From Candidatus Ishikawaella capsulata Mpkobe (GTDB taxonomy: Bacteria; Pseudomonadota; Gammaproteobacteria; Enterobacterales; Enterobacteriaceae): 64,000 nt of DNA. Both the position numbers and the translations under genes were made by a program. The stretch is taken from the NCBI RefSeq assembly GCF_000828515.1, contig NZ_AP010872.1, positions 35,001 to 99,000 of the forward strand, in the 5' to 3' direction. The notes beneath the pieces are model-generated. The model did not search any database. It had not been told where the DNA came from and saw only the letters and a list, made by a program, of their open reading frames with translations. This document shows positions 11,163 through 22,767 of the stretch, in pieces. How positions within the stretch are numbered: position 1 is the first letter of the stretch; every line of letters begins with the position of its first letter.

Positions 11163-13232
11163 ATGAAAAATCCTTTGCTTACTTCTTTTATAATACCTCC
11201 TTTCTCCCAGATTAAACCTGAACATGTGGTGCCTGCTATACATCAAGTTCAAAAAAAATGTCGTAGTTTAATAGAACTAATATTATCACAAAATACTAAT
11301 TTTACATGGAATAATTTTTGTCAACCTTTACTAGAAGCCAATGATCGTTTAAACCGTGTATTCTCTCCAATAAGTCATTTAAATGCAGTAAAAAACACTT
11401 TAAAGTTTCGTGAAGAATATAAAAAAGCATTAATATTATTAACTCAATATAATACTTGGGTAGCTAGACACCAAAAATTATACAATGCTTATAAAGTTTT
11501 TAGGGATAGTGAAGATTATAATATACTTGATTTAGCTCGTAAAAAATTAATTGATAATATATTGCGTGATTTTGAGTTATCAGGTATTTCTCTACCTAGA
11601 GAAAAACAAATTTGTAATGAAAAAATCATGATACTTCTTTCTGAATTAGAATCAAACTACAATAATAATGTACTGGATTCTACTAGGAATTGGAATAAAA
11701 TAGTTAAAAATCCAAGTGAACTAACAGGTATACCAGAAAATATATTAAAAAAATTAAAAATTAAAGCTCAAGAGAATAATAAAATAGGATGGTTGTTAAC
11801 TTTAGACGAAGATATTTATACTTCTATAATAACATATTGTGATAATGAAGCATTACGTAAAGAAATATATAAAGCTTATTTAACTCGTGCTTCTGATGAG
11901 GGACCAAATGCAGGTAAATGGGATAATAGCACAATTATAGTTGAACAATTATTACTTCGTAATCAGCAATCTAAATTGTTAGGTTTTAGTTGTTTTGCCG
12001 AGAAGTCCTTTGCAACTAAAATGGCGAGTAATCCGAAACAGGTGATAAGATTATTTACTAAACTGGTAAAAGCAGTGCGATGTAAAGCGAAACAAGAAAT
12101 TTCTCAACTAAAAATTTTTGTTAAAGAAAAATATGGTAAAAAAATTTTTCCTTGGGATTTAAAATATTATAGTCAAAAACAAAAAAAACACATTTATCAT
12201 ATTAATGATGAAGAATTACGATGTTATTTTCCAGAGGATCGTGTAATTAATGGATTATTCAAATTAATAAAACTAATCTATGGAATGACTACAAGAGAGC
12301 GATATGATATTGATATTTGGCACCCCACAGTGAGATTTTTTGATGTATTTGATGAAAATGGTGAATTACGTGGTAGTTTTTATATGGATCTTTACTCCCG
12401 TTCTAACAAAATGAATGGAGCTTGGATGGACAGTTGTTTAGATATGATGCGGAGAAAAGATGGAACTTTACAAAAACCAGTAGCTTATTTAAATTGCAAT
12501 ATAAGATCCGGCATAAATAATATACCAGCTCTTTTTAATCATAATGATATAATTACTATTTTTCACGAATTTGGACACACTTTACATCATATTTTAACTA
12601 AAGTAGAAATCCCTGGTGTTTCTGGAATTAATGGTGTTCCTTGGGATGCTGTGGAATTACCTAGTCAATTGATGGAAAATTGGTGTTGGGAACCAGAAGT
12701 ATTATCTTTAATTTCTGGACACTATGAAACAGGAGAAAAATTACCAAAACCACTATTAATGAAAATAATTGATAGTAAAAATTATCAAAGAGCCATATTT
12801 CTTCTGCGTCAATTGGAAATGTCACTCTTTGATTTACATTTACATACTGATTTTTATCCAGTAGATAAAATACAAATATTAAAACTTTTTGAAAAAATAA
12901 AAAAACAAGTAAATGTTGTCCCTCATGTAAAATGGGATAGATTTCCTCATTCTTTTCGTCATATATTTGCAGGAGGTTATGCAGCTGGTTATTATAGTTA
13001 TCTGTGGGCGAATATCCTATCTGCAGATGCTTTTTCACGATTTAAAGAAGATGGTATTTTCAATCGTAATACAGGAGAATCATTTTTAAAAAATATTTTA
13101 ATAAATGGTGGTGTAGAAAATCCAATCCGCTTATTCAAAAGATTTAGAGGACGATTACCAAGAATTGAATTTATATTAGATAATTACGAAATCAAATTAA
13201 CCCCATTATCAGATGAAAATATTTTTACTTAA
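11163..13232 (+). CDS. prlC: Oligopeptidase A (M3 zinc metallopeptidase)
   Basis: Cytoplasmic metallopeptidase that degrades short peptides, including cleaved signal peptides. The 689 residues compare with 680 in E. coli. The zinc motif HEFGH is at 468-472, with the downstream ELPSQLMENW segment supplying the third ligand region. The helical N-terminal half is divergent and lysine-rich, as usual in AT-rich symbionts. Its 3' end overlaps the start of rsmJ by 20 bases, matching the E. coli prlC-rsmJ pair, so the two are translationally coupled. Confidence 0.96.
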   Translation: MKNPLLTSFIIPPFSQIKPEHVVPAIHQVQKKCRSLIELILSQNTNFTWNNFCQPLLEANDRLNRVFSPISHLNAVKNTLKFREEYKKALILLTQYNTWVARHQKLYNAYKVFRDSEDYNILDLARKKLIDNILRDFELSGISLPREKQICNEKIMILLSELESNYNNNVLDSTRNWNKIVKNPSELTGIPENILKKLKIKAQENNKIGWLLTLDEDIYTSIITYCDNEALRKEIYKAYLTRASDEGPNAGKWDNSTIIVEQLLLRNQQSKLLGFSCFAEKSFATKMASNPKQVIRLFTKLVKAVRCKAKQEISQLKIFVKEKYGKKIFPWDLKYYSQKQKKHIYHINDEELRCYFPEDRVINGLFKLIKLIYGMTTRERYDIDIWHPTVRFFDVFDENGELRGSFYMDLYSRSNKMNGAWMDSCLDMMRRKDGTLQKPVAYLNCNIRSGINNIPALFNHNDIITIFHEFGHTLHHILTKVEIPGVSGINGVPWDAVELPSQLMENWCWEPEVLSLISGHYETGEKLPKPLLMKIIDSKNYQRAIFLLRQLEMSLFDLHLHTDFYPVDKIQILKLFEKIKKQVNVVPHVKWDRFPHSFRHIFAGGYAAGYYSYLWANILSADAFSRFKEDGIFNRNTGESFLKNILINGGVENPIRLFKRFRGRLPRIEFILDNYEIKLTPLSDENIFT

Positions 13233-13959
13233 TGAATCTAATGTTAGCCAAAAGATGTTCTTAGCTTTAGCAATTAGTTGGCAACTTGAACATGATGAAG
13301 AGGCATCCATGTCTCTTGTGAAAACAAGTAATCATCTTGAACTACGTAGTAGAAGTGAGCCCTATTTAAAAGGACTTTACATTGATTTCACTTCTAGAGC
13401 AATGTTATATAGGCGTCGTTTTGGAGGAGCATTTAAAGAAGCATTGGCCATAGCTGTGGGAGCAAAAAAGAGTTATTTACCGAGCATAGTAGATGCAACT
13501 GCTGGTTTAGGACGCGATGCTTTTGTATTATCTTGTCTAGGATGCAATGTACGTATGATAGAGAGAAACCCTGTAGTTTCAGCCTTACTTTATGATGGAC
13601 TGCAACGTGCATATAAAAATACTACTATTGGTAAAGTGTTAAAAAGAAATTTAATTTTATTAAAAGATACTAATCTGAATTTATTATATAATGATATTAA
13701 TAAACCAGAAATAGTATATCTTGATCCTATGTATCCATCACGTAATAAAAGTGCCAAGATAAAAAAAGATATGCGCTTTTTACAACAACTTGTAGGCTTA
13801 GATGAAGATGCCGATTTACTATTAGAGCAAGCGCGTTTAATTGCGCAAAAAAGAGTAGTTGTTAAACGTCCTAAGTATGCACCCCCATTGGCAGGAGTAA
13901 TTACTTATTCAAAAGTTACTACTAAAAATCATCGTTTTGATATTTATTCTCCATTATAA
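13213..13959 (+). CDS. rsmJ: 16S rRNA (guanine1516-N2)-methyltransferase
   Basis: SAM-dependent methyltransferase that modifies G1516 of 16S rRNA. The 248 residues match E. coli RsmJ (250) from the first residue (MKI.L.NES against MKICLIDET), which supports the start inside the end of prlC. The SAM motif DATAGLGRDAFVL lies at about 94-106, followed by ERNPVV, the VYLDPMYP motif and KRVVVKRP near the C-terminus. The 20-base overlap with prlC implies coupled translation. Confidence 0.96.
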   Translation: MKIFLLNESNVSQKMFLALAISWQLEHDEEASMSLVKTSNHLELRSRSEPYLKGLYIDFTSRAMLYRRRFGGAFKEALAIAVGAKKSYLPSIVDATAGLGRDAFVLSCLGCNVRMIERNPVVSALLYDGLQRAYKNTTIGKVLKRNLILLKDTNLNLLYNDINKPEIVYLDPMYPSRNKSAKIKKDMRFLQQLVGLDEDADLLLEQARLIAQKRVVVKRPKYAPPLAGVITYSKVTTKNHRFDIYSPL

Positions 13960-14278
13960 AATAGTAATATCAGATATATATCAACTACCAACTTATACTC
14001 TTAAACAGATTTTAGTAATTTTTAAGGCAAATATTTATCTGTGAAAAAAGCACAAACACTGTATGAGGCATTGAATTAGGACAAAATTATTTAAATTGCT
14101 AGTTTTCTAGTAGCAACTATTTAAGTTTTTATAATTGATTGTATCAATAAATTTATTATATATAAAATAAAACAAACTAAATTAAAGATAATATGATCTA
14201 CTAATAATTAATTTTGTATTGACAAATATGTCATAAATACATCGTATTTTAATTATATATAAATAACGTGAGTTATAA
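13960..14278. promoter_or_regulatory. Intergenic region with possible accD promoter
   Basis: No gene supported in these 319 bases. A perfect -35 hexamer TTGACA stands at 14219-14224. The following -10 is poor: TCGTAT at 17-bp spacing or TATTTT at 20 bp. Initiation near 14255 would give a short accD leader. The assignment rests on the -35 match only. Confidence 0.35.
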
Positions 14279-15151
14279 ATGAGTTGGATTGAACGTATTT
14301 TTAATAAAAGTAATATTCGTAATAACCGTAAAACAAATATTCCATCAGGTATTTGGAAGAAATGTCATAGTTGTAATCAATTGCTTTATATTCCAGAACT
14401 TAAAAGAAATTTAGAAGTTTGCCCCAAATGCGATCATCATATGCATATAAATGCTAGAAAACGTTTGCTTTGTTTATTAGATAAAGGTTCGGAAATTGAA
14501 TTAGCTAGTGATTTAGAACCCAAAGACATTTTAAATTTTCAGGATTTAAAGAAATACAAAGATCGTATAGCTTTAGCTCAAAAAAAAACAGGTGAAAAAG
14601 ATGCCATAATTGTAATGAAAGGACAACTGTATACTATACCAATAGTTACAGCAGCTTTTGAGTTTACTTTTATGGGAGGATCAATGGGAGTAGTAGTAGG
14701 CACACGTTTTATACTAGCTGTAGAACGAGCATTACAAGATCAATGTCCCTTCATATGTTTTTCTTCGAGCGGAGGAGCTCGAATGCAAGAAGGAATTTTA
14801 TCTTTAATGCAGATGGCAAAAACCAGTGCTATTTTAGCTAAAATGCAAAATATTTCATTACCTTACATATCTGTACTTACTAATCCTACTATGGGTGGAG
14901 TTTCTGCTAGTTTTGCTATGTTAGGCGATCTGAATATTGCAGAACCCAAGGCATTAATAGGATTTGCCGGTCCCGGCATAATTGAAAAAACCATGCATGA
15001 AAAATTACCTAAAGGTTTTCAAACTAGTGAATTCCTATTAGAAAAAGGTGCTATTGATATGATTGTGCGACGTCAAGAAATGCGTTATAAAATTGCTAAT
15101 TTATTAGCAAAAATGATGAAATTACCATTACCTAAGCAGACAAATGAATAA
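14279..15151 (+). CDS. accD: Acetyl-CoA carboxylase carboxyltransferase subunit beta
   Basis: Beta subunit of the carboxyltransferase, which with AccA transfers the carboxyl group from biotin to acetyl-CoA to make malonyl-CoA for fatty acid synthesis. The 290 residues compare with 304 in E. coli; the C-terminal tail is shorter. The N-terminal zinc ribbon is intact, with cysteines 29, 32, 48 and 51. The crotonase-like core follows, with the [10 protein letters not shown] oxyanion segment and NPTMGGV. It starts MSWIERI as in E. coli. The end overlaps folC by 8 bases, the normal accD-folC arrangement. Confidence 0.97.
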   Translation: MSWIERIFNKSNIRNNRKTNIPSGIWKKCHSCNQLLYIPELKRNLEVCPKCDHHMHINARKRLLCLLDKGSEIELASDLEPKDILNFQDLKKYKDRIALAQKKTGEKDAIIVMKGQLYTIPIVTAAFEFTFMGGSMGVVVGTRFILAVERALQDQCPFICFSSSGGARMQEGILSLMQMAKTSAILAKMQNISLPYISVLTNPTMGGVSASFAMLGDLNIAEPKALIGFAGPGIIEKTMHEKLPKGFQTSEFLLEKGAIDMIVRRQEMRYKIANLLAKMMKLPLPKQTNE

Positions 15152-16403
15152 TATTACGCCTAATAATACAACTTCTTTACAAAGTTGGTTATGTTATATT
15201 GAAAATCTGCATGATAAAACAATAGAATTAGGATTGGATCGGATTTATAATATTGCTAAATATTTAAATATTTTAAAACCTGCAAATTTTATTTTTACTG
15301 TTACAGGTACTAATGGAAAAGGTACTACATGTCATACATTAGAAACTCTTTTGATATCGGCTAATTATAGAGTAGGACTTTATAGTTCTCCTCATCTTTT
15401 AAAATATACAGAACGTATACGTATTCAAGGAAAAGAACTTAATGAAAAAATGCATACTGAAAGTTTTTCTATTATTGAATCGGCACGTTCAAGAACTCCA
15501 TTAACTTACTTTGAATTTAGTACATTATCTGCTTTATTTTTATTTAAACAAGCACATTTAGATATAGTAATACTTGAAGTAGGTCTTGGAGGTCGTTTAG
15601 ATGCAACAAATATCATTGATTCTGATATTGCAATCATCACTAATATCGGTATTGATCATACTGATTTGCTAGGTACTACGAGAGCTAGTATTGGATATGA
15701 AAAAGCAGGTATATTTCGTTATGGTAGACCTGCTATTATTGGCGAATCAGATATACCATATACTATTGAAAAAGCTGCCAGGAAAAAAAATGTGCTTTTA
15801 TTACAGTATAAGCATCAATGGTCCTTTAAAAAAAATCCCTATTATTGGTGCTTCTATGATCTAAATGGTCAATTAGATTACTTACCTTTAATTAAAATAC
15901 CTTTAATCAATGCTGCTACTGCTCTAGCAGCTCTAAGAGTATCTGGACTTAAATTAGATATTCAGCTTATATATTCTTGTTTACCAACAATAACATTGCC
16001 TGGTCGGTTTCAAATAATTCAAAAACAAAAAGCTCCTGTTATTATACTTGACGTAGCTCATAATCCTCATGCTAGTGAATATCTCGCTACTCGTATTTCC
16101 AATTATTTATCAAAATATACAAGATTATTCGCCATAGTTGGTATGTTAAAGGACAAAAATATTTCTGGTACATTAGCACCATTATTATCTAAAGTTGATA
16201 AATGGTATTGTATCACATTAGATGTACCACGTGGTGCTGATGTTAATCAATTAATATCTTATTTACCCCAAGGAAGTGAGAAGTGTAGTAGTATAGAAGA
16301 AGCTTGGTCTAAAGTAAATCAGAAAGCTAAATTACAAGATATAATCTTATGTTTTGGTTCTTTTCATACTGTTGCTAAAATACTAAAATTATTAAATAGA
16401 TGA
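15144..16403 (+). CDS. folC: Bifunctional dihydrofolate/folylpolyglutamate synthase
   Basis: Adds glutamate to dihydropteroate and later to reduced folates, giving the cellular cofactor forms. The 419 residues compare with 422 in E. coli. The ATP-binding loop TGTNGKGTT is at 54-62, the [11 protein letters not shown] motif in the middle, and the DVAHNPHA motif opens the C-terminal domain. It overlaps accD by 8 bases. dedD, which follows in E. coli, is gone, and cvpA is next. Confidence 0.96.
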   Translation: MNNITPNNTTSLQSWLCYIENLHDKTIELGLDRIYNIAKYLNILKPANFIFTVTGTNGKGTTCHTLETLLISANYRVGLYSSPHLLKYTERIRIQGKELNEKMHTESFSIIESARSRTPLTYFEFSTLSALFLFKQAHLDIVILEVGLGGRLDATNIIDSDIAIITNIGIDHTDLLGTTRASIGYEKAGIFRYGRPAIIGESDIPYTIEKAARKKNVLLLQYKHQWSFKKNPYYWCFYDLNGQLDYLPLIKIPLINAATALAALRVSGLKLDIQLIYSCLPTITLPGRFQIIQKQKAPVIILDVAHNPHASEYLATRISNYLSKYTRLFAIVGMLKDKNISGTLAPLLSKVDKWYCITLDVPRGADVNQLISYLPQGSEKCSSIEEAWSKVNQKAKLQDIILCFGSFHTVAKILKLLNR

Positions 16404-16504
16404 ATCATATAACAACGAGAGATTGTGCGATTTACTTTTGATTATATTTAATACTTAGCCTAAAATAACAACTAAAAATTATTAATTTTATATATGGAGT
16501 ATAT

Positions 16505-16972
16505 ATGACATATATCGATTATGCCATTATTCTCATTATATTTATTTCTAGTATTATTAGTATAATACGTGGTTTTGTTCAAGAATCACTAAATATTATT
16601 ACATGGTTTTGTGCTTTTTTCTTTTCTAGCAAATGCTATGGTTACTTATCAAATTGGTTGACATTTATTCAAGATAAAATAATTCGTAGACTTCTAGCTA
16701 TCGTATCTATCTTTATCGGTGTTATAATATTGGGTAATATATTAAAATATATTATTTATTTATTAAGACCAAAAATTGTACAATCCACTATTGATAGAAT
16801 CTTAGGTGGAGTATTTGGAATAGTACGCGGTATAATCATGGCAACAATTCTAATTTTATTATTAGAAATATTTACTTCATTTTCAAAAAATGTTCTTTGG
16901 CAAAAATCGATATTTATTCCTTTATTTAATCATCTTATGAAATTATTTTTTTTGAATATATTAAACAGTTAA
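16505..16972 (+). CDS. cvpA: CvpA family inner-membrane protein
   Basis: A 155-residue hydrophobic protein with about four membrane segments, matching E. coli CvpA (162). It begins MTYIDYAII, as in the family, and keeps the IRGFVQE motif after the first helix. The biochemical role is unsettled; it was named for colicin V production, and homologues support envelope stress tolerance. In E. coli it sits between dedD and purF. Both are absent here, so it is kept for its own sake rather than as part of the purF operon. Confidence 0.9.
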   Translation: MTYIDYAIILIIFISSIISIIRGFVQESLNIITWFCAFFFSSKCYGYLSNWLTFIQDKIIRRLLAIVSIFIGVIILGNILKYIIYLLRPKIVQSTIDRILGGVFGIVRGIIMATILILLLEIFTSFSKNVLWQKSIFIPLFNHLMKLFFLNILNS

Positions 16973-17106
16973 TTCATAAAATAATCTATTTATGTTACAG
17001 GTATGATAGGCAAATGCCTTATAATCATTAAATATAATTGCTCTTCAAAATAACATCATTCTCTTAAGTTTAAAGATAATATTTATTACCCCATATAAGG
17101 TCATAT

Positions 17107-17670
17107 ATGAAAAAATTAATTATCGGTATATCAGGAGCAAGTGGTGTGATTTATGGTATACGTATGTTACAAATTCTTCAAAACATAAATGAAATAGAAA
17201 CACATTTGGTAATTAGTGAAGCTGCATATAAAACTTTATCACTTGAAAGTGATTACAATATTGTTGATTTACAAAATTTTGCAAATGTAACATATAATGT
17301 TAATGATATTGCTGCGAGTATTTCTTCTGGCTCTTTTAAAACAGAAGGAATGGTAATTATACCTTGTTCTATGAAAACACTTTCTGGCATTGTTCATAGT
17401 TACAGTGATTCATTATTAACACGTGCGGCAGATGTAATATTAAAAGAAAAACGTAAGCTGGTTCTTTGTATTCGTGAAACACCTCTACATATTGGTCATT
17501 TACGTATGATGACTCTAGCGGCTGAGTTAGGAGCAGTCATTATGCCTATAGTACCTGCTTTTTATCATCGACCTAAAACTATTCAAGCAATAATTGATCA
17601 AACTATCAATCGCGTACATGACCAATTCAATTTCAATCTTCCAAAAGACTTATTTAATCGCTGGGTATAG
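17107..17670 (+). CDS. ubiX: Flavin prenyltransferase
   Basis: Joins dimethylallyl phosphate to FMN, making the prenyl-FMN cofactor used by the UbiD decarboxylase in ubiquinone synthesis. The 187 residues compare with 189 in E. coli. The N-terminal flavin motif [11 protein letters not shown] and the conserved [11 protein letters not shown] and RETPLH segments are present. The 3' end overlaps the convergent pta gene by 17 bases. It stands near accD-folC-cvpA as in E. coli, after loss of purF. Its prenyl substrate depends on isoprenoid supply, while ispG elsewhere in this window is dead. Confidence 0.95.
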   Translation: MKKLIIGISGASGVIYGIRMLQILQNINEIETHLVISEAAYKTLSLESDYNIVDLQNFANVTYNVNDIAASISSGSFKTEGMVIIPCSMKTLSGIVHSYSDSLLTRAADVILKEKRKLVLCIRETPLHIGHLRMMTLAAELGAVIMPIVPAFYHRPKTIQAIIDQTINRVHDQFNFNLPKDLFNRWV

Positions 17671-19816
17671 CATGTTCTAATTGTTTAGATTGAATAGCAG
17701 TTAAAGCAATAGTATAAACTATATCATCAACTAATGCACCTCTCGACAAATCATTAACCGGCTTACGCATACCTTGTAACATAGGTCCTATACATATAAG
17801 TTTTGCGGAACGTTGCACTGCTTTGTACGTAGTGTTTCCGGTATTTAAATCTGGGAAAATAATAACGGTAGCACGTCCAGCTACATTAGAATGAGGAGCT
17901 TTTGATTTTGCGACCTCTTCTACAATCGCAGCATCATATTGTAGAGGACCATCAATTATTAAATCGGGACGTCTTCTTTTAGCTATAAAAGTTGCTTCAC
18001 GTACCTTATCTACATCACTACCTGTTCCAGAATTTCCGGTAGAGTAAGAAATCATGGCTACACGTGGATCAATTCCAAAAAATTTTGCTGAATCAGCGGA
18101 TTGAATAGCAATTTCTGCTAATTGTTCAGGATTTGGATCTGGATTAATTGCACAGTCACCATATACCAATACTTGATCTGGTAGAAGCATAAAAAATATA
18201 GATGAAACTAAAGTACTATTAGGCGCTGTTTTTATCAATTGTAGTGAAGGACGAATAGTATTAGCTGTACTGTGTATAACTCCAGATACTAGACCATCTA
18301 CTTCATCTTGTTCTAACATCATAGTTCCTAAAACTACATTGTCTTTAAGTTGCTCCTGTGCTTGTAGCTCAGTCATATTTTTATTTTTACGTAGCTGTAC
18401 TAATCTAGAGATATAATTTTTTCTAATTGAATTAGGATCAATAATTTCAATATTTCTTCCGATAGTGATGCCTTTTTGATCTGCAGTATGTTTTATATTA
18501 GTCGAATTACCTATCAAAATACACTCAGCAATATTACGATTAGCACATATAGAGGCTGCTTCGATAATTCTAGGTTCATTACCTTCTGGTAGAACAATAC
18601 GCTTTTTTGCTTGATAAGCTAACTGAGTTAATTGATAAAGAAATAGAGGAGGACAACAATTACTCACATCTTTAGGTGAAGAATTAAGTGATTCTATCCA
18701 TGTAGCACTTATATAATCGGAAATATGCTCTTTTACTTTTTCAATTCTTTGAAAATCATCAGCCGGAACTTCTAGATTAAAATTTTGTAGATTAATAGCA
18801 GTTTGCCAGATGTTAGTATTAACCATAAATATGGGTAATCCCGTTTGTAACGCTCTATCGCATAACTTAAAAATATGTTGATTAATTTCATAACCTCCAG
18901 TTAATAAAATTGCTCCAATTTTAGTATCATTCATAGCGACTAAACAAGCGGCCAGTAAAACTTCTATGCGATCTGCTGAAGTTACCAATAAAGCACCATC
19001 TTTAAAGTGCCGTAAAATACATGGTAAACTATGAGCACATAAAATAACAGATTTTACACGACGTGTTTTAATTTCTCCTCTATTAATAATACGTGCATTG
19101 AGATAATGACATATATCAACAACACGTGTGGCAATTAAATCGAAATTCCAAGGAATAATACCTAATATTGGAAAAAAAGAATTTTTAAAAGTGTTTTTTA
19201 TATCAATATCATTAATATGTATTTTGTGATTGTTACTAAAATTTGCTGATAAATAATTTTGTGTTTCTCCTAATTTATCTAAGGGAGCATTAACTTTATT
19301 AATTATTGCTCCAATAATACTTTTATTACTTTTACCACCAAAACTATTTAAGATTAACTCTAAGCGTTCTTTGAAAGATTTGATTGAATAAGTATCAAAT
19401 GATGTTACAAAAATAATTTCAGCCTTTAATGCTTTTGCAATTTCATAATTAAGAATATTAAAAAAATGATATTGACGTGTTGAAGTTAATCCTTCTATTA
19501 TAAGTACAGATGTTTTACTATAATTACGGTAATAAGTATTAATTATTTCTTCCATTAATAGATCTTGTTTATTATTAGCTAACAAGTACTCTACATGTGA
19601 CATAACTACAGGTTTAGCCATACGAATATCAGAAATTTTACTAAGTATATTTATCGCATTATCTGGAATATTATCCATTGAATTTATTTGTTGAGCAATA
19701 GGTTGAAATAAACTAGGTTTTATACCTTTTTTTTCCATTGCTCTAATAATTCCTAGGATAACACTAGTTAATCCTACATTAAGATTAGTAGGAACTAGCA
19801 TAATATTACGTGGCAT
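17654..19816 (-). CDS. pta: Phosphate acetyltransferase
   Basis: Interconverts acetyl-CoA and acetyl phosphate. The 720 residues compare with 714 in E. coli, in the long three-domain form: an N-terminal P-loop-like domain (residues 1-230, whose nucleotide loop is degenerate in the family), a DRTGG domain, and the C-terminal catalytic domain with KRIVLPEG, the SYSTGNSG motif and GPLQYDAA. It starts [10 protein letters not shown], aligned with MSRIIMLIPT. It begins 13 bases after the ackA stop on the same strand, so ackA-pta is an operon. The 3' end overlaps ubiX tail to tail. Confidence 0.97.
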   Translation of the reverse strand: MPRNIMLVPTNLNVGLTSVILGIIRAMEKKGIKPSLFQPIAQQINSMDNIPDNAINILSKISDIRMAKPVVMSHVEYLLANNKQDLLMEEIINTYYRNYSKTSVLIIEGLTSTRQYHFFNILNYEIAKALKAEIIFVTSFDTYSIKSFKERLELILNSFGGKSNKSIIGAIINKVNAPLDKLGETQNYLSANFSNNHKIHINDIDIKNTFKNSFFPILGIIPWNFDLIATRVVDICHYLNARIINRGEIKTRRVKSVILCAHSLPCILRHFKDGALLVTSADRIEVLLAACLVAMNDTKIGAILLTGGYEINQHIFKLCDRALQTGLPIFMVNTNIWQTAINLQNFNLEVPADDFQRIEKVKEHISDYISATWIESLNSSPKDVSNCCPPLFLYQLTQLAYQAKKRIVLPEGNEPRIIEAASICANRNIAECILIGNSTNIKHTADQKGITIGRNIEIIDPNSIRKNYISRLVQLRKNKNMTELQAQEQLKDNVVLGTMMLEQDEVDGLVSGVIHSTANTIRPSLQLIKTAPNSTLVSSIFFMLLPDQVLVYGDCAINPDPNPEQLAEIAIQSADSAKFFGIDPRVAMISYSTGNSGTGSDVDKVREATFIAKRRRPDLIIDGPLQYDAAIVEEVAKSKAPHSNVAGRATVIIFPDLNTGNTTYKAVQRSAKLICIGPMLQGMRKPVNDLSRGALVDDIVYTIALTAIQSKQLEHAIPSD

Positions 19817-19829
19817 AAAAACCTCTTGA

Positions 19830-21029
19830 TTAGTTTGTTAGACGTGCTGTATCTTGAGCTATTACTAATTCTTCATTAGTTGGTATAACTAAAATTGGAC
19901 GAGTACCTTTAATATTTATATACCCACTTTTGCCAAAACGAATTTCTCTATTACGATTAGAATCAATTTGAAAATTTAATAGTGATAATTTGTTTACAGA
20001 CAATTCCCGAATTAAAGAGGCATTTTCTCCAATTCCACCTGTAAACACCATAGCGTCTAACCTTTCTTCCATTAAAGCACTATAAGAAGCAATATATTTT
20101 GCCAAACGGTGGCAAAATATATCCAATCCCCGTTTTACTTCTTTTTTACAAGTATAATGTTTTTCTAAATATTTGCAATCGCTAGTGATTTCTGTAATAC
20201 CTAATAAACCTGAATATTTAGTAAGTAATTTATTAATTTTAGTTATACTCATACCTAATTGTTCATAAAGAAAAAAAACTATAGCGGGATCTATATCACC
20301 ACTACGTGTTCCCATGACTAACCCTTCTAATGGAGTTAATCCCATAGAAGTGTCTACACATACACCATTACGAATAGCAGTAATTGAACAACCGTTACCT
20401 AAATGGCATGTAATAGCATTTAGATCATGAAGAGATTTTCCTAATATTCTGGCAGCTTCTCTAGAAACATAATAATGGCTAATACCATGTGCTCCGTACC
20501 GACGTATTCCATTTTGTTTATATAGTTTATATGGAATAGCATATAAAAAAGAAGATTCAGGCATAGTTTGATGAAAAGATGTATCAAATACAGCTACATT
20601 TTTATTAGCAAAATCAGGTAAATATTGAATTACATAATTAATAGCTATCAGATGGGCTGGATTATGTAGTGGTGCAAAAATAGAAGCATTTTTTATTTTT
20701 TGAACAACATCTTCATTAATTAAAACAGAGTGAGTTAATTGACTGCCACCATGTACAATTCTATGTCCAATTGCTGTAATGTCTTGCAATAAATTAGTTT
20801 TTTTAATAATATTATTAATAATAATATCAAGTAATTCTTGATGACTAATTCCTAATTTTAATTTATCTTTATGTGTATTTTGATTAAAATTCCATTGTAG
20901 ACATGCATTTGATAAAAAAAAATTTTCTGCTGATCCAAATAGAGGTTTATCGCCATTGATGGGATTAACGATAGCAAATTTTAATGAAGAACTACCGCTA
21001 TTTAGAACGAGTACTAATTTATCTGACAT
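19830..21029 (-). CDS. ackA: Acetate kinase
   Basis: Makes ATP and acetate from acetyl phosphate and ADP, or the reverse. With Pta it gives substrate-level ATP and controls acetyl phosphate. It has 399 residues from the ATG at 21029 ([18 protein letters not shown]), which aligns with E. coli MSSKLVLVLNCGSSSLKF and has aaaggt upstream. An in-frame TTG eight codons earlier is less likely. The FDTSFH motif, the HLGNGCS segment and the FTGGIGENA motif are intact. Confidence 0.97.
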   Translation of the reverse strand: MSDKLVLVLNSGSSSLKFAIVNPINGDKPLFGSAENFFLSNACLQWNFNQNTHKDKLKLGISHQELLDIIINNIIKKTNLLQDITAIGHRIVHGGSQLTHSVLINEDVVQKIKNASIFAPLHNPAHLIAINYVIQYLPDFANKNVAVFDTSFHQTMPESSFLYAIPYKLYKQNGIRRYGAHGISHYYVSREAARILGKSLHDLNAITCHLGNGCSITAIRNGVCVDTSMGLTPLEGLVMGTRSGDIDPAIVFFLYEQLGMSITKINKLLTKYSGLLGITEITSDCKYLEKHYTCKKEVKRGLDIFCHRLAKYIASYSALMEERLDAMVFTGGIGENASLIRELSVNKLSLLNFQIDSNRNREIRFGKSGYINIKGTRPILVIPTNEELVIAQDTARLTN

Positions 21030-21597
21030 AAGAAATACCTTTTTTTGCTTCAAAAAAGTATATAATACATCATAATATGATTAAAAATCAATTAAATGTA
21101 AGTTATTTAATAATTATACTTAATAGTATAGTAAAAAGGCATACATAAATATTATTGCGTATATATGAAATTTATTTTTATAAATAAATATATTGTATAG
21201 CACAATATATTCTTCTCTAAGAGATTAGAAATAAGGATAATATTTATCTTTGAGGTATATTACTACTAACCATGTGATAAACTACAGGTAAATATTTATT
21301 TATGTATCATCTTTGATATATTTAATTTATATGAATAATTTAAAATATTGAGATTTTAATATCTGCTAGATTAATTTAGAGTTTATTATCTAAGGAATTA
21401 GGTTTATAAAATGAATACATACTTATAGTACATGAGTATGTTATATATTTTTCAATCAATTTTTACTTCAAAAAATTATTCTTAATAATTTAAGAGATAA
21501 TATTAATTAACTGGTTTTTTATTGCTTAAATAATTATCATATGGATATATAATATATAATGTCATAAAAATTAATATTTAATCATGAGCAAATATCA
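21030..21597. other. Divergent promoter region between ackA and nuoA
   Basis: About 570 bases between two divergent operons, so promoters for ackA-pta (minus) and nuo (plus) must lie here. The sequence is too AT-rich to pick convincing hexamers. No remnant of lrhA or yfbV, the E. coli neighbours of nuoA and ackA, was recognised. Confidence 0.5.
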
Positions 21598-22014
21598 ATG
21601 TTTATATATAATATAATTAATATTAGTCCAGGCTTATGGCCATTTATAGTATTTATTGCTATTGCTATAACAATATGTTCACTTATGTTAATAAGTGGCC
21701 TGTTATTAGGTGGACAATCTTATTCAAGATATAAACAACTACCATTTGAATCTGGTATAAATTCTGTAGGTACTACACATATACGTTTCTCTGTAAAATT
21801 TTATTTAATTGCGATGGTTTTTGTAATTTTTGATGCTGAAGCACTTTTTTTATATGCATGGGCAACTTCTGTACGTGAATGTGGCTGGTATGGCTTCATA
21901 GAAGCATTAATTTTTATATTAGTAATTATAATTAGTTTATTTTATTTAGTAAAAATTGGAGCTTTCAATTGGTCTGCTAAAAAAAATAAAAGTTTAATAA
22001 GGATAGATCAATGA
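21598..22014 (+). CDS. nuoA: NADH-quinone oxidoreductase subunit A
   Basis: Small membrane subunit of complex I at the junction of the peripheral and membrane arms. The 138 residues (E. coli 147) have three membrane helices and the conserved PFESGI loop and [11 protein letters not shown] segment, whose acidic residues are typical of the quinone/proton-coupling region. It is the first gene of the complete nuo operon, and its stop overlaps the nuoB start (ATGA). Confidence 0.96.
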   Translation: MFIYNIINISPGLWPFIVFIAIAITICSLMLISGLLLGGQSYSRYKQLPFESGINSVGTTHIRFSVKFYLIAMVFVIFDAEALFLYAWATSVRECGWYGFIEALIFILVIIISLFYLVKIGAFNWSAKKNKSLIRIDQ

Positions 22015-22688
22015 AGTATACCCTTACACATATAAAGAAACATATTACTAAGAAAGATCACTATCCGTTGCAAAGAAAAAAAAAAGTAAATGATCCATTA
22101 GAACCATATATCAAGAATAATATTTTTTTAGGTAAACTAAAAAAAGTTTTACATAACATAGTAAATTGGGGGCGTAAAAACTCTCTTTGGCCCTATAATT
22201 TTGGACTTTCCTGCTGTTATGTGGAAATGACAACGGCTTTTACTGCTGTACATGATGTAGCTCGTTTTGGTTCTGAAGTATTAAGAGCATCACCACGTCA
22301 AGCTGATTTTATGGTAATTGCGGGAACTCCTTTTATTAAAATGGCTCCGGTCATACAGCGATTATATGATCAAATGTTAGAACCAAAATGGGTTATTTCT
22401 ATGGGATCATGTGCTAATTCAGGAGGAATGTATGATATTTATTCCGTAGTACAAGGAGTAGATAAATTTCTGCCAGTAGATATATACATACCTGGATGCC
22501 CTCCTCGTCCAGAAGCTTATATACAAGCATTAATGTTACTACAAAAATCTATAGCTGAAGAAAGACGTCCATTATCATGGATTATTGGTGATCAAGGTAT
22601 TTATCGTGCCAATCTGGAAGCAGAACGTAATAGAAAGAAAACCACACGTAGTGCTATGACTAATTTACGTGATCCTGATCAGATTTAA
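22011..22688 (+). CDS. nuoB: NADH-quinone oxidoreductase subunit B
   Basis: Carries the terminal 4Fe-4S cluster N2, which passes electrons to ubiquinone. The 225 residues compare with 220 in E. coli. Cluster cysteines are in [17 protein letters not shown] and PGCPPRPEA. The N-terminal 45 residues are lysine-rich. It starts within the nuoA stop codon, so translation is coupled. Confidence 0.97.
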   Translation: MKYTLTHIKKHITKKDHYPLQRKKKVNDPLEPYIKNNIFLGKLKKVLHNIVNWGRKNSLWPYNFGLSCCYVEMTTAFTAVHDVARFGSEVLRASPRQADFMVIAGTPFIKMAPVIQRLYDQMLEPKWVISMGSCANSGGMYDIYSVVQGVDKFLPVDIYIPGCPPRPEAYIQALMLLQKSIAEERRPLSWIIGDQGIYRANLEAERNRKKTTRSAMTNLRDPDQI

Positions 22689-22767
22689 TCTAATACTGAT
22701 TATGAAATCTATCATTCAAATATATGTAATGTTAATATTCATTATATAAAAAACATTACTTTGATAA

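Noticed and set aside
12661-13038. 125-codon minus-strand frame opposite prlC.
   Set aside because: Shadow of the prlC coding strand; composition mirrors antisense codons and no motif is seen.
14040-14210. Possible dedA 3' remnant upstream of accD (IASFLVAT-stop-VFIIDCI resembles the last DedA helix).
   Set aside because: The similarity is only hydrophobic composition, with no diagnostic motif.
21037-21053. Longer ackA frame starting at a TTG.
   Set aside because: Homology and a good Shine-Dalgarno support the ATG at 21029.
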